From Musa acuminata AAA Group (taxonomy: Eukaryota > Streptophyta > Magnoliopsida > Zingiberales > Musaceae), in assembly GCF_036884655.1 (NCBI RefSeq), contig NC_088357.1:11811501-11875500 (forward strand): a stretch of DNA of 64,000 bases, given 5' to 3'. Positions 32,801-47,300 of the stretch are shown in pieces. A model generated the notes under the pieces. The model was given only the letters and a program-made list of their open reading frames with translations. It ran no database searches and was not told where the DNA came from. Position 1 is the stretch's first letter; the number at the start of each line of letters is the position of its first letter. The position numbers were made by a program, and so were the translations under genes.

Positions 32801-33805
32801 GTGGTAGTTATTTGGTCCAGCATAACTTTGTACAAAACAGTGCATACTACGGGATTAGAAGTTCTTCGACCAGTGATATAACCTTTAGACCACCAATCAA
32901 CTCTTCTCTTTACAATACCTAGATAACATTTGAAAAACTTGCCCACTGGGGTTTAAGATGAGCAACCACAAAAAATTAGCATGATTACCACAAAACTCAA
33001 AATATCATTGTAATTATACCAAATATGGGGTACCACTCTCCTAATACAAGCTACAACTGTGGTTTCAAGAAGATTCACTTGAGACCATGAAGAACCAACG
33101 ATGATTGGAACATATATTAGTAACCATATACATAATACAAGTACATGATGTTGTACATATGTTTTGATGTAGAAACAGCTAAAACAGTACTGCAAGTGTA
33201 TGATTTCAGTCATTTAGAGCATATATGTCGACTAACCTGAGAACATGAAAAATTGGCTCAAGTTGTCGCTCGATTAAAAGACAAGGTTTCATATCTTAGC
33301 CTGTTAGTTAAGAGCAGCAACAGTGTGTGAATCACCCACCCACCCACCCACCCATGAGATACGGCCCTTTTCAACCACAAATTAAAGATTGAAACGCCTT
33401 TCTAGTTTCTTCCCTCGTGAATCACAATCAACACGAGTAAAAGAACAAAAAGGGGGCGAAATTACGATGAAATCTTCTGCTGACCTGAGAGGGCGATGCG
33501 ACGAGGCGGCGGTCCTCAGAGGACCACCGCCGCCCGTAGAGCGCGATCCAGATAGAGTCGGAGGAGCAGATGTCCCGCCAGAACCTGGAGCAGATGCCCA
33601 AGGAGCATACATCCGAGGCCTATTGGTGAAGAGCCGAAGATTGAGGTTCAGATGCATGGTGGAGGAGGAGGAGGAGGAGGAGGAGGAGGAGGAGGAGAGA
33701 GGATTGAGAGAGCACCTCGAGCAAGGAGACGATGTCGAGGGCGACATCGCGAGGGAGGTAATTCCACCTCAGATCGAGTCCCGAGCTTCCACCGCCCCTC
33801 TCCAT
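29828..33805 (-). CDS. Small F-box protein (resembles Arabidopsis At5g39250), complete
   Basis: Four exons, each phase 0: 33805-33716, 33619-33485, 31776-31528, 30073-29828; 239 residues. The F-box spans the first intron: NYLPRDVALDIVSLLE | ASDVCSLGICSRFWRDICSS-DSIWIALYGRRW (about residues 15-62). The C-terminal half (GFRDVQLFLFRREQNVLLNLIG, ERQVCVRWF, NEHHSHIVSLGDLA) matches, from memory, the conserved tail of the small plant F-box family typified by At5g39250. F-box proteins recruit substrates to SCF ubiquitin ligases through SKP1/ASK; the substrate here is unknown. The start MERGGG is the ATG closest to the F-box. An upstream in-frame ATG at 34,048 would add a basic, low-complexity 81 residues and is less likely. 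Intron 1 is only 96 bases and is mostly (TCC)n. The junction between exons 2 and 3 is the least certain, since a small exon in the 1.7-kb intron could be missed. Confidence 0.78.
33333..33353. repeat. (CACC)n microsatellite
   Basis: Five CACC units, inside intron 2 of the F-box gene. Confidence 0.85.
33659..33697. repeat. (GGA)n trinucleotide repeat in intron 1 of the F-box gene
   Basis: About 13 GGA units; on the transcribed strand it is (TCC)n and serves as part of the intron's pyrimidine-rich sequence. Confidence 0.9.
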
Positions 33806-36405
33806 TTCCGATCGTCGTCGTCGTCGTCGGAGGCGGCTTCCCTCCCGAGCCGTGAGTATAAAGACCGAAGTCGTCGTGTGAAACGTGCGCCTGCGCGGGG
33901 CCTGGACCGCTCCCTGCGTCTCTCTCGGCCGGCCACCTGGCACCATAGTAAGCTTCTCCATTGGTTGCCCCTTCATGGGACCCACAGAGTGGCTGGCTGA
34001 GGACACCGTCGGACCGTGTTCTTTCGGGTACGGACACCGCCGACTCACTTAAATCGGATTCGGGTAAAAGATATTAAAAATAATTAAATTAAATTGAATT
34101 TTCTGTGGGGATATCCGATTACTGTCGCGCATCGATAATGCATCGACTTTGGAGTCCAAAAAGTTTGAACTTTTCATCATGAATTACTTAATAATTCCGA
34201 TTTGTTTGCTCGTGGGTTTTCAGAATAATCTCTATAATCCATTTAACATTATAGCACATCATATAAAAAAAAAAATTATTTATTTATTTAAATAAGGTAT
34301 TCATCATTCATCTAAATTTTGTGTAAGAGAGGATTTACCTTTTTTTTATATTTTTACATGGTTATTAAAAATAATATAACTTGATCATTATTTTACGATA
34401 AGAGAAAAAAATTTGATTGAAAAATAAAAAATTCATGAAAAATTACAATCCCCGTTTTGTAATAACCGAACACATAATTAGAGAAATATTTCATGTATGC
34501 TCAACTTCGTTCGTATTAAGTTGGTATTAATACGGAGAAAAATATTCTTTCGAGTTTATATGAATGGTATGAACCTGTGTTATCATTGTTTAATAAGCAT
34601 TCAAAAACACATGTCGATGCAAGGGTTTTATTTAGGCATTTCCAGCCATCATGCAATCATTATAATCCATTGAACCATTTATCTTAGTTTCCCAAAGAGA
34701 TAATAACGATACACAGCAGAAGTGGCAATATTATTATACTCATGAGAAGTAAATCTTTGATTTCATGTATAATTTTTTTTTCTCTGATACTTTTGATCAG
34801 TCGAGCCATCATAGTGTGTGAAGGTTATTTATAATGTGAACAACTTAAAGGTAATTTATGTTTAGTTTCCACCAGTATCATGTGAATAACTCATATAAAT
34901 GTGAGATAAACAATAACAGCATAAAGTATCAACTATTTCGAAGAACAGGTCGACGAGTCGTAAAGTATCAACTATTTGAGGTCACAAGAGGCATCTTAAA
35001 CTAGTTCTTGTAGATGTTGGTGGAAAAGAGGGCTCTAAATATACAATTCTATCTAGCAATTCAAGTAGGTACATTAAAAAGATAAGACTACATGTATTAA
35101 CTCTCCCTAAATCCATTCAGGCAAGAGCTTCATACCAAGATATAGCAGTCAGCACAAAGGACAACGTTTTGGGTATGCATTTTAAGTCCATGCTCAAAAT
35201 GATTCGGGTAGGAAGTAGAGTTGTTCTGGAAATCCAAGAAAACATAAGATGAACAAGGCATAGAATTTGATCAAAAGCAAAGTATCAGAAAGTGGAACAA
35301 GTGGATTCACAAAAGCAACAATAGATTCAAAGAGTTCTCTCTTAGGCATGAAGGCCAAGAGAGAGAGTACCCAGTGGTTAAAAGTACAGCAGTCCACCAT
35401 AGTAACTTACTCAAAAGGACTTCCCTGATGCACAGTCTTTGATCCTCTTGAACTGGGAATTAGGGGACTCCTGCCACAAAGATTGAAGAAATAAGAGACT
35501 TTTTTGGCTGTTAGATTAATCAAATAAGAATTGTTTCTCACCTTTGATGAAAAGTCAGAGCCAAATAGAACAAAGCAAAGGATTGGAATTCCTACAACTC
35601 AAAAGCACATACTTCAAGTCAAGCTGTCATAAATTACCTAGTGATGGTTAAAATGGATTCCTCGGGTGAAGATAATGAAAAGAAAGGCAAAAGACAACAT
35701 AAAGTCTGTATATTTCTTGTACCAAACATTTATCCAAATGCATTGTTCAACATATTTTCCTGTGTCACAATAGTAACAACAATTGGAGAAATAATCATCC
35801 ATCATTATAAGAACAAATGGAACCAACAATGTCTGACATAACAATGACCAGAAAGGGTGGAAGCTAGAAAATTCACACAGTGAAATACAACAGAATTCTG
35901 CAAGTTTCCAATAGCATGACAAATACAACTTGAAGAAACATAGTTTTACGAGACGAGATGTGAACAGAAAAGTCATGTGCAGATTTTATGGACAAAAATC
36001 CAATAAAATTTTCTTGTACTTCGGAGTAAAAAAGACACTACACAGAATGTGCACCGAATTTGCTCGTACGAGTTGACTGTACTAGATTGCATGTATACAT
36101 TCTAAATCCAAACTCTATACTTTCTGAATGCTTTTTCAAACTTTTACTTTTTGGCTGTGCCATCTTGTACGCCACATTACAAGGCTTCAGTAAGGCACAT
36201 CACGTCTCTCAGGAAAAGGAACCAGCGGATATAGCAGATTGACAAGAAAGTAGATGTCACAGAGCATCAACCTTATTCACAAAAAGAATGTGGTACCATG
36301 ATGAAACCTGCAAAGGTCATATGTCCCGACCAGCTAAGCACGCAACCTATATCTTCCCTTTGTGCATGAAAGTATGGCAAGAAAAGCACCATCCAAACAA
36401 GACCT
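33806..36405. other. Intergenic region between the F-box and PBL27-like genes
   Basis: 33,806-34,060 is GC-rich and is probably the F-box promoter and leader. The rest is AT-rich and holds no recognisable gene. Frames such as 35,194-35,400 and 35,638-35,976 are hydrophobic chance frames. The part from about 36,000 to 36,405 is likely the 3' UTR of the kinase gene. Confidence 0.5.
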
Positions 36406-39400
36406 CTACCCATGTGTACTATCATAGCTACCTGGTGTATTTCTCGGTTGTCTCTCTCTCCAATTTTCACCCCATAGTTTGGCTTCTGCAACAGCATGCT
36501 CTCTGACAAGATTCGGATCGACAGTCTTTGGTGAGCCTTCTGCTACCCCTACATGAACTGGGCTATCCATCTGAGACTCCTGAGTCTCCAAGTCATCCAA
36601 GCCCCACTTCCGCCCAGAGCCACCAGCAGAACCACCTCTGCCAACTTTTGCACCTTTACCACCCGCCTTGAATGGATCCCTTTGCCTAAGGTCTGGAGAA
36701 TTTTGATGTGGTGAATGAACAGCCTGTTGATTGTCAGACCCACTTCGGGACCTGGGGGTAGATGAACCAAACCTGGTTCTCTGAACACTAGCTGCATTTG
36801 GATCATAAGTTTGTGAAGCTAAATATGAAAGTGCTGTCACGACATCCCCTATGAAAGGTCGAGTGGCTGCTTGCTCCTGCAGGCACATAGCTGCAACAGC
36901 CAGTGCCTGATATAGGCCTCTCATTGGATATCGGCCTTGTAGCAACGGGTCAGCCATGTTGGGGAACTTCCTACGGTCTTTAAATAATGGACGAGCCTGT
37001 AAATAAGATTTAAAATAAGAGGTCACAGTTTTCGTCTATATCTGAAACTGAAATTTGCAAGGCCATCACAAAAACCAAACTTTTATACTTTGTATGAATC
37101 TCTAATCTTTACTTTTGGGATCTAAGGTTGAGAATAAGAATCTGAATCACTCCACAAGATTTCTACTACTATGCCAGAGGTTAGATGTGGTATTACAAAA
37201 AAGTGAAACAGCAACATACCCATGCAACTAGATTTTGTTCTCCAGAAGGCCGAGTATTGTCAATTGCTTTACGCCCTGTAATCAGTTCAAGAAAGACAAC
37301 ACCAAAACTATAGACATCAGATTTCACTGTTAACTGCCCTGTCATAGCATATTCAGGAGCACAGTAACCATATGTTCCCATCACTCTGGTTGAGACATGA
37401 GTCTTGTCACCAACAGGACCAAGTTTTGCAAGCCCAAAATCTGACAACTTCGGATGATATCCTTCACCAAGAAGTATGTTTGATGATTTGAAGTCACGAT
37501 AAATAACTGGAGGATTCGCCTTATCATGCAGGTATTCCAAACCTTTAGCTGCACCAGCTGCTATTTTCATCCGGATGTTCCAGTCTAATGGTTCTTTATC
37601 AGCTGGGATATCTATTATAAAATCAAAAAAATAACAATAAAAATTAAGTTGATTTGTCTGGGACCTTGAATCAGTCATATATTCTCATAACATCACTCCA
37701 TAAAAGCATCAAGGTATTATCTTTTTCTCTGACATGCAGAAAAATGGGGGCAATTAAGTTCATTAATTCCAGACAACCAACAAAAGCCACATAAAAGGAT
37801 GAAGAAGCAAATGATAGATACAGTTGCTAATAATGAAGTTTAACTAAATAATAACCAGTCTCACAGAAAAAGCTACAAGCAATTTTTTTAAAATTTTCAT
37901 AATGTTGTCCGTTCAGGTTAAAGCACGACAAAAGATGTTAAGAAGAATTGAATCAAATTCGTGAAAAGTCTAGTGTCTGTTGGAATTCAAGATCTTTGCA
38001 TTATAAATTCTGGTTTTGGTTAGCAAATGGCATGTCTCATAACAAAACAAGATGTTAAGAAGAATGGAATCAAATTTGTGAAGAAGTCTAGTATCTTTTA
38101 GAAGTCAAGAAATCTAACTTGGCAATTGCTTAGTAAATGGCATGACTCATAATGAATTGCCAAAGAGAATACCCAGAGTTAAAAAGAGCCATTAAAATAA
38201 TCCAATTGCCAAGTTATTATAGAGACATTACTATAATGTATCGTGTAACTCAATCAACTTTCCCTGATCCTTCCACTAATATGTTCCCTGAGTCGTATAT
38301 TTCTTTGACAAACAGGAGTATTGAGAAGATTCAAAAAAATAAGTTTCCATGGTGTCGATAGCATTAACCTGGTGTAGAAACATTTCTAGAAAGAAGTAAG
38401 AGACAGTGCCGCAGGTCACACTGTGACTAGCATTCTCCCTAATTTGAGTTCCACGACATATCAAAATTGCTCCTTAAATATTGTATCTTACCAAAAACGT
38501 TTGGTTTTTTAAAACGTGGCTCGTAATTACAAGTTGAAAGGATAATTTAGATGTATCTTACAGATTATATCAAATCCTATCCAAACTGTCAGATCAATCA
38601 AACTAGGAACGAGGTGGCTTCAGAAGAAGGGACCAGAAATATTTCTTGTGCATCAAGATGTGTACACTCAGCTTCACATGGTTAAGGATAGCAGCTGGCT
38701 TAATTTGGTGAGGACCAAGGAGTACAGAAGAAAATTGACTTGAACAAGGTCTTGCACATAGCAAACAAAGAAAACTAGCAATCCTGTCTTATTTGCGTAC
38801 CAAAATATGGGCTGACAGCCTCTGTTTAGAAACAAATTTGCACCAGCCATGCATACTGCCTTAATCAACCTACCAAAATATAAGCCACAGCCACTTTTGG
38901 GATCAGGTTATACCGGCTGTAAGAACTATGAAAGGGCAATCAGTACAACTATGCAGATGCCCTTTGGTGAAAGCCCATTAAGGGCCAGTCAGGACTCAAT
39001 GATGAAGATCAGCTGCAATATATGAAATCTGATGTATTATTTAACTACTTCAAAAAAAATTCATGCTTTTTGATTGATTGTTCTAGACTAGATGAGAAAT
39101 GCAATTATGTTAGAGGATTTGGCAGTAGTAACTTTATTACCAGACTTGCTTATAAGCTCTTAAGGTTCAGGCTTGGATATATCTTCAACTTTAGTACAAT
39201 GAAATGAGCTAAGATTAGCAATTTAATTTTAGCCGTAAAAATAGGTTCTTGTTTTTAGGCTATCTATTGCCCTTAAATTTTCTCCTATTTGGACCATGAT
39301 CTATCTAAAATTTAATGTAAGCAAGGATAAACATTGGTGAATTGTTTTATTTGTATACAAGGAATATGAAGCTTTGTGTAATAAACATTTACTTTATGAA

Positions 39401-41936
39401 TGAAAAAAACAATTCAAAATTGAAAGCTTAGGCAAGACAATGAGATATATATCCAAGTAAGCATGTGCAATTTGGCTCATTATCTCAACAAAGCTATTTA
39501 ATAATTTTGTTGAGTTAAGCTTATGTGTAACTCTATCAGGATACTACTCAAACACATCCAATACAGGTCTCCTCAAGGATACATGCCAAACTTACAGCAC
39601 CCTGTCTTTGGGGTTGATAAAATATCAACCAGGTTCCATTCATGCATCCAAGTGAAACATGGTGGGTTTCTCCTCTAGAGAACTGGTGGAAATTTATTGG
39701 TACCCAATACTACAAGAAGAGGACATTGTTCACAATTCCATTTCTAAAAAGTCTTACTGTCCCACCAATAACAGCATTTTAAATGTGTGTATAGTTTCTG
39801 CTGATGAGCATTATAAACTCAAAGACGTACTACAATGAAGACCATGGAAGCAGTCCTCCAGACACCATGGCTATGATTTGATGCTGGATTTGGCATGTTC
39901 AGCCATCACCATTTCATGATAGCTGTTTTACTAAAAAGACAGTTGTCTGTAGGTGGGTGCTTTAGCTCAAAAACTGGCCATTGTTTGTTAACAACAAATG
40001 ATAGATGCTCTCCCTATTGTGGAGGTGGTTAGTCACTATGGGCTAAACTTATATGATTCAGATATACTATGAACTTTGAAGAGGAGTGAATGAGATCAAG
40101 GGAGTTGGTAAAAAATGGACAAAAGTGATATGTAAACTATAAAGAACATATGACAGTTTAACTAGAAGATCTCAAGTCAAACATTTCCAACTAGTTTATT
40201 CTAAGCAAACGACCAAACAAGCCAAATAAGTATTTGCAGAGACATAATCTAATAATTTCAAGCAGGGTATGGAATTCTAGGTTAATGTAACTTGAACCTT
40301 CATAAGTTCGATTTGGACTCATTTGTGACACCCTACATTCTTAAGTATTCATTCAAGTAAAAGAGAATCTAAACCCTTGCAGATCATGTAAGATGATGTA
40401 AATTATTTTATCAATCATCCTTTAACATTTATAATACTTAATTAACACTTTACATGTCTAACTCTAGAAGAACTGCAACTGCAGGAATTATGGAAAAATA
40501 AGAACAACAAGGCTAAATCAGTAATATAAGCTAACCGAGAAATCTAACCATGCAAATGGTCTTCTAATGATCCCAAAGGCATAAATTCATAGACGAGCAA
40601 TCGTTGATCACCATCAGCACAATAACCAATCAGATTGACAAGATTAGGATGATGCAAGAGGCTAAGCATGAGGACTTCAACCAGAAACTCCCTGTTCCCC
40701 TGAAGACCATTTCTGTCAAGTTGTTTAACAGCAACAACCTGCATTGGTTTACATCAGCTGCATGCTAAATGCCAGATACCATATTTCACATAACAGATGC
40801 ACATGTTTCCTAAGCAGCAATCTTAGATTGTAATAATATCTCTAAGCTTATAATACAAGGTATTTTTGTGTTCCTGATCAATTTAATTAAAGCAATCAAG
40901 ACATTTATAGGTAAACTAGTCACATGAAGTACTAAAACAGAAACTAACCTGTCCATTCTCCAACCTTCCTTTATATACACGACCGAAACCACCTTCACCC
41001 AAAAGGCAATCTTGTCTAAAGTTCTTCGTGGCAGCAGCAAGCTCACGGAAAGTGAATGTCTGAGCTGCAATATGACCGGCATTGCTTTCCTTCGGAGTTG
41101 ATGCTTCCTTCTTGGAGTCTGAACCAGTCCTCGACCTCAATTTGTCTAATGCCACAACCAATCCACAACAGTAAACAAGAAACTCGATATTTTGACAGCA
41201 AAACATGACTTAGTATATGATATTTGCTTTCGTAGCATAAGTTGCATAAGCCGAGAGACAAATGAATATTATTGAATTCCGCAATTCTGCGTATATTTTG
41301 TTAAAAACCATAAATGCACCTTCTTTTGAACATAATTTTAGGCATGATCAAATAATTGCATGAGCTCCCATTCACCTTCCTATACCCTGATCATTTCATG
41401 ACAAAAGCATCACCCTAATGTTTTTGGGAGAACAAGACATCTTTCTCCTCAGTAAGGAGAGATCAATGCATATGGCAAGAAAATTAGCCACAAAAAGAGG
41501 AGTCCGATCTCCAAAATCTAATGGAACATCGAACAAGAGCACAACAAATAGCTTCAATTTTTTCTTTTTTCTTTTCTTACTTACTCTTCATGCAATGATC
41601 ATGAAATCAATTGGCATTATTTAGAAAAGAAACGTTGAACGTCCTAAAGCGAGGCCACGAACAATAGCTCCACAGATCGATAAGAAAAGAAAAACGATCA
41701 GCACTAAACAAACAAATACTCCTAAAACGCAGCAGAGAGGGACCATCAGATCCACGAGATTCACGTAAAAAACAATTTTCCCTATGAAAAATTCCGACTT
41801 TCTCACCAGAACCGCCATGGTGCGACAACGAGGCACCCTTGAAACCCCCACCACCTTTCCCCTCATTCCTCTTCTTCACCTCCTCCTCCTCCTCCTCCCT
41901 CTGACTGGCCGATCCGAAGCAGGGAAAACAGCCCAT
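36406..41936 (-). CDS. PBL27: Receptor-like cytoplasmic kinase, PBL27-like (RLCK-VII), complete
   Basis: Five exons: 41936-41807, 41145-40949, 40738-40549, 37611-37220, 36996-36406; 499 residues with agreeing phases. The start MGCFPCF gives an N-myristoylation Gly2 and palmitoylation Cys, as in membrane-anchored RLCKs. An ATG directly before it (41,939) would destroy the Met-Gly start, so the second is preferred. The kinase domain shows GEGGFG (93-98), catalytic Lys114 (VAVK), YRD with Asp212, DFG 230-232, GDKTHVS 240-246 and APE 257-259. The C-terminal tail ([38 protein letters not shown]) and [10 protein letters not shown] match Arabidopsis PBL27 (rice OsRLCK185 group) better than PBS1. In that group the kinase links the chitin receptor CERK1 to MAP-kinase signalling at the plasma membrane; here this is inferred. 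A six-Glu run (14-19) is unusual. Confidence 0.93.
37933..38150. repeat. 117-bp-period tandem duplication in an intron of the kinase gene
   Basis: AGATGTTAAGAAGAAT-GAATCAAATT...AAATGGCATG-CTCAT occurs at 37,933 and again at 38,050. The copies are diverged by scattered substitutions and small indels. Confidence 0.85.
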
Positions 41937-41959
41937 CATAAATTAGAAGAACCAAGAAA

Positions 41960-41973
41960 CCCCCCCCCCCCCC
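41960..41973. repeat. C14 homopolymer in the kinase gene leader
   Basis: Fourteen C on the plus strand, so G14 in the transcript, 24 bases upstream of the chosen start codon. It may form a G-quadruplex or be a sequencing-length error. Confidence 0.8.
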
Positions 41974-44384
<2,411 letters not shown>

Positions 44385-47300
44385 CTATAGTGCAGATTGG
44401 AATATCATCTCCGCGAGTTCCTGCATCGAAAGTTAAAAGCAAAGGTCATGGTGAACTCAGATTACCAGAAAGCTTCATACAGGCATGGAAAACAGACTTG
44501 GGTTCGAGATAGATACCTGCTTTCCGGATGGAACAGAAGGTTCATCCCATTCCATGGCCTGCTTTTCAAGTGTCTCGAAGTCGGCTTTGCCAGCCTGATC
44601 AGAAGCATATAAAAAAAATGAAATGCATAGCATTAAAATTGTTGGATAATCCCACATTCATGGTCAATTGGTTTTATTTGTACGAGAAATGGATGTATTG
44701 ATGAACAGACCTCAATTAAAGACCCAATCTCTGTGTCAAAACTTTGGTAGCGCCTGCGGACAAGCTCTGCCAGGGAACCATCCTATCATAAAGAAAGGAC
44801 CCTTATTAATATACTGGGAGTGGTCTCACATAAAATAAAATTCTCATATTACCTCGTTTAATTTTTTAACATTTCGGAGTCCACGGGCTAATGTGTCCAT
44901 TCCAGAAATATGAGCAATGAACATGTCCTCAACATCAGTGCTCTCTCTCCGCCTAAAACCAAGGAAAAAAAACAAGCTTAGCACTTAGTTTAACTTGTAG
45001 CAGCAACATGCACTTGTTGCTTTTGTATACGGCTATCAGTCATCAAAACAATTTCAGGGATCTAGGATCAGTAAATGGACAATAAGGAGTAAGAGCACCA
45101 ACAGTTTTGCATCAAAGTTAAATCCACCAGGTGCAAGTCCTCCCTATCAAAACAAATAAAACAATAGTGATAGATCCAAAATAACTTGGAAAAGTGTAGT
45201 ATATCCTATTACCTAGAGAAAACTTCAACTATTAAGACAGACAAGTATTTTAGTTCGACTTACATTTCTCACAACACTTAACATAACTAAGGTTGCCTCT
45301 CCAATGTCTGTAAGGAACTGATCTGTGTCCCAACCTGTGCCAAAAATAGTTGAAGGTATCAGACACATGTCATTATATATTTTCCAGCAATGAGGAAAGA
45401 CTTAAGAGATTTGTAGCTTCAAGTGCCTTTAAGGGATAGTTGCACATACCAATCTGAGGATCACCAGTATTTGCATCGATATTTCCAAGTAATCCATTTA
45501 TCCTTGCAGTTTCAAGCTCATGATGACAGCTGCAGCCAAGAAAAAGCCATTGATATTTTCAAGAAAAATAACAAATATCTTCATATGACAATCTTCCTAT
45601 GTCAGCATTAGCCAAACCCACATCACAGACAGATCTTACCTATGACCAGACAAAGTAGCATGGTTACATTCAATATTCAGCTTGAACTCTCCTGCACCAT
45701 AGAAATATCAGAATAATGTACTCAGAAACTTCTTTATTGAAAGGAACTATTAGAAACAAAGAAAAGTATGGTTCAATTGAATCAACAATTACATGCTTAA
45801 GACTCCTAATGATCAAGATTCACATTACAAACTATGGCTCCATTTGCAAAGATTTTCAAAGTGCATTGCTGAGCAGAATGGAGAACCTGAACTTGTTATG
45901 GTAAGTCCAAGTGATAAAATGAAGAAAAAATAGTGATCTTAAAAACCTTCATAGAAATCAAGAGACTGAACTATCAAGAACTGAGTTGACAAGGGATGCA
46001 AACCTCAACAGGAAAATATTGAAACTAGTTGCAACAATCATATTACAATATACTGATAAAGCCTGCCTAGAATGATAGCCTGTAAATGAGCAACAGAGAA
46101 AACACATTGACATGTTCAAACATATATACAATATGGCAGTCAATCCAAAACTATTAGGCACTTATATCTGATAGTCGTTCTGTTATGTTCCTCTGCACAG
46201 GAGTGCATGTAAACATAATCATTCTGCTATGTCTATCTGCACAGGAATGCATATAAACAAAATGGTAGATACCACAAGAGATGCATATAAAAGGCTTAGG
46301 GGGGCCATGATTTTGCAGTCATGATTTTGTCTTTTGCTTTATTAAATGTCTTTAAAGATGGCCAACCATAAGAGGTGTAAGCGTGACATTTTGGTGGTCA
46401 TGAAAAAACATAGAATTTTGCATACATGTACTTGTTGCAGATTCCAAAGTTCATGAATGTATAAACTCATTTCATAATGCCAGCAATCTGAAAACTGGGT
46501 GAAATTCCCTTCTTTTCTGAATTAGTTGAATGAGCATAATCATAACAAACATATTTCCTTGTTTGGACCATAAAAAAACACCTTTTAGATTAGAATTGCT
46601 AAAAATTAACCAATTATCAACCTGGAAAACAACATCAGGGACCAGATGAACCAGAAAGAACAAAGCTGAAAATGAGATAGTTATAAATGAGTTCATAAAC
46701 TCTAGCATATATTATTTTTTTTCATTTCTTTAGTGAGGTGAATTGACACTAAAAAATCTTAGCCCATAGGGATACATATTCAAACTCATAATTATGAAAT
46801 TTCATATAAATAAATCTTGTTGGTTGATTTGAAATGAAGCCATGATAATTTGCAACCCATAATAGTGTTTCAGTATATCACTAGGAAAGCTGGTGAGCCA
46901 CAAGCTAAGAAAAACTTGGGAACATAATGGGCAATTTCATGAACTCCAATTCAATGCTTGTAAACAAGTCAATAATTCTATAATTATGCTAAAAGTTTAT
47001 CACAAAAAATAACTAAAGAAAAAAGCCGTCCTCATGGTAATTCTCATCAACAATACTTAGACACAATAAAATTATCTAAGAACTAGTGATTTTACTAAAA
47101 CATATGGTCACTGAATTGTTTCGTAATGCTAAACTCTAAAGAAAACAAAAACTCTTGCTATGACTAGTTTGATGGAATAACTTAAAATAAGAAGAAATAA
47201 AGTATCCATTCAAGAAGTCATGGTACTCTGGCTTATGTAACCAACTTATGTGAATATGAGCAAGATGAGGACAGAAAAGTACCTATAAGGCCATACTTTT

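Noticed and set aside
33389..34000. Plus-strand 203-codon frame with a poly-Glu run
   Set aside because: It is antisense to F-box exons 1 and 2; the poly-Glu is the (GGA)n repeat of the intron.
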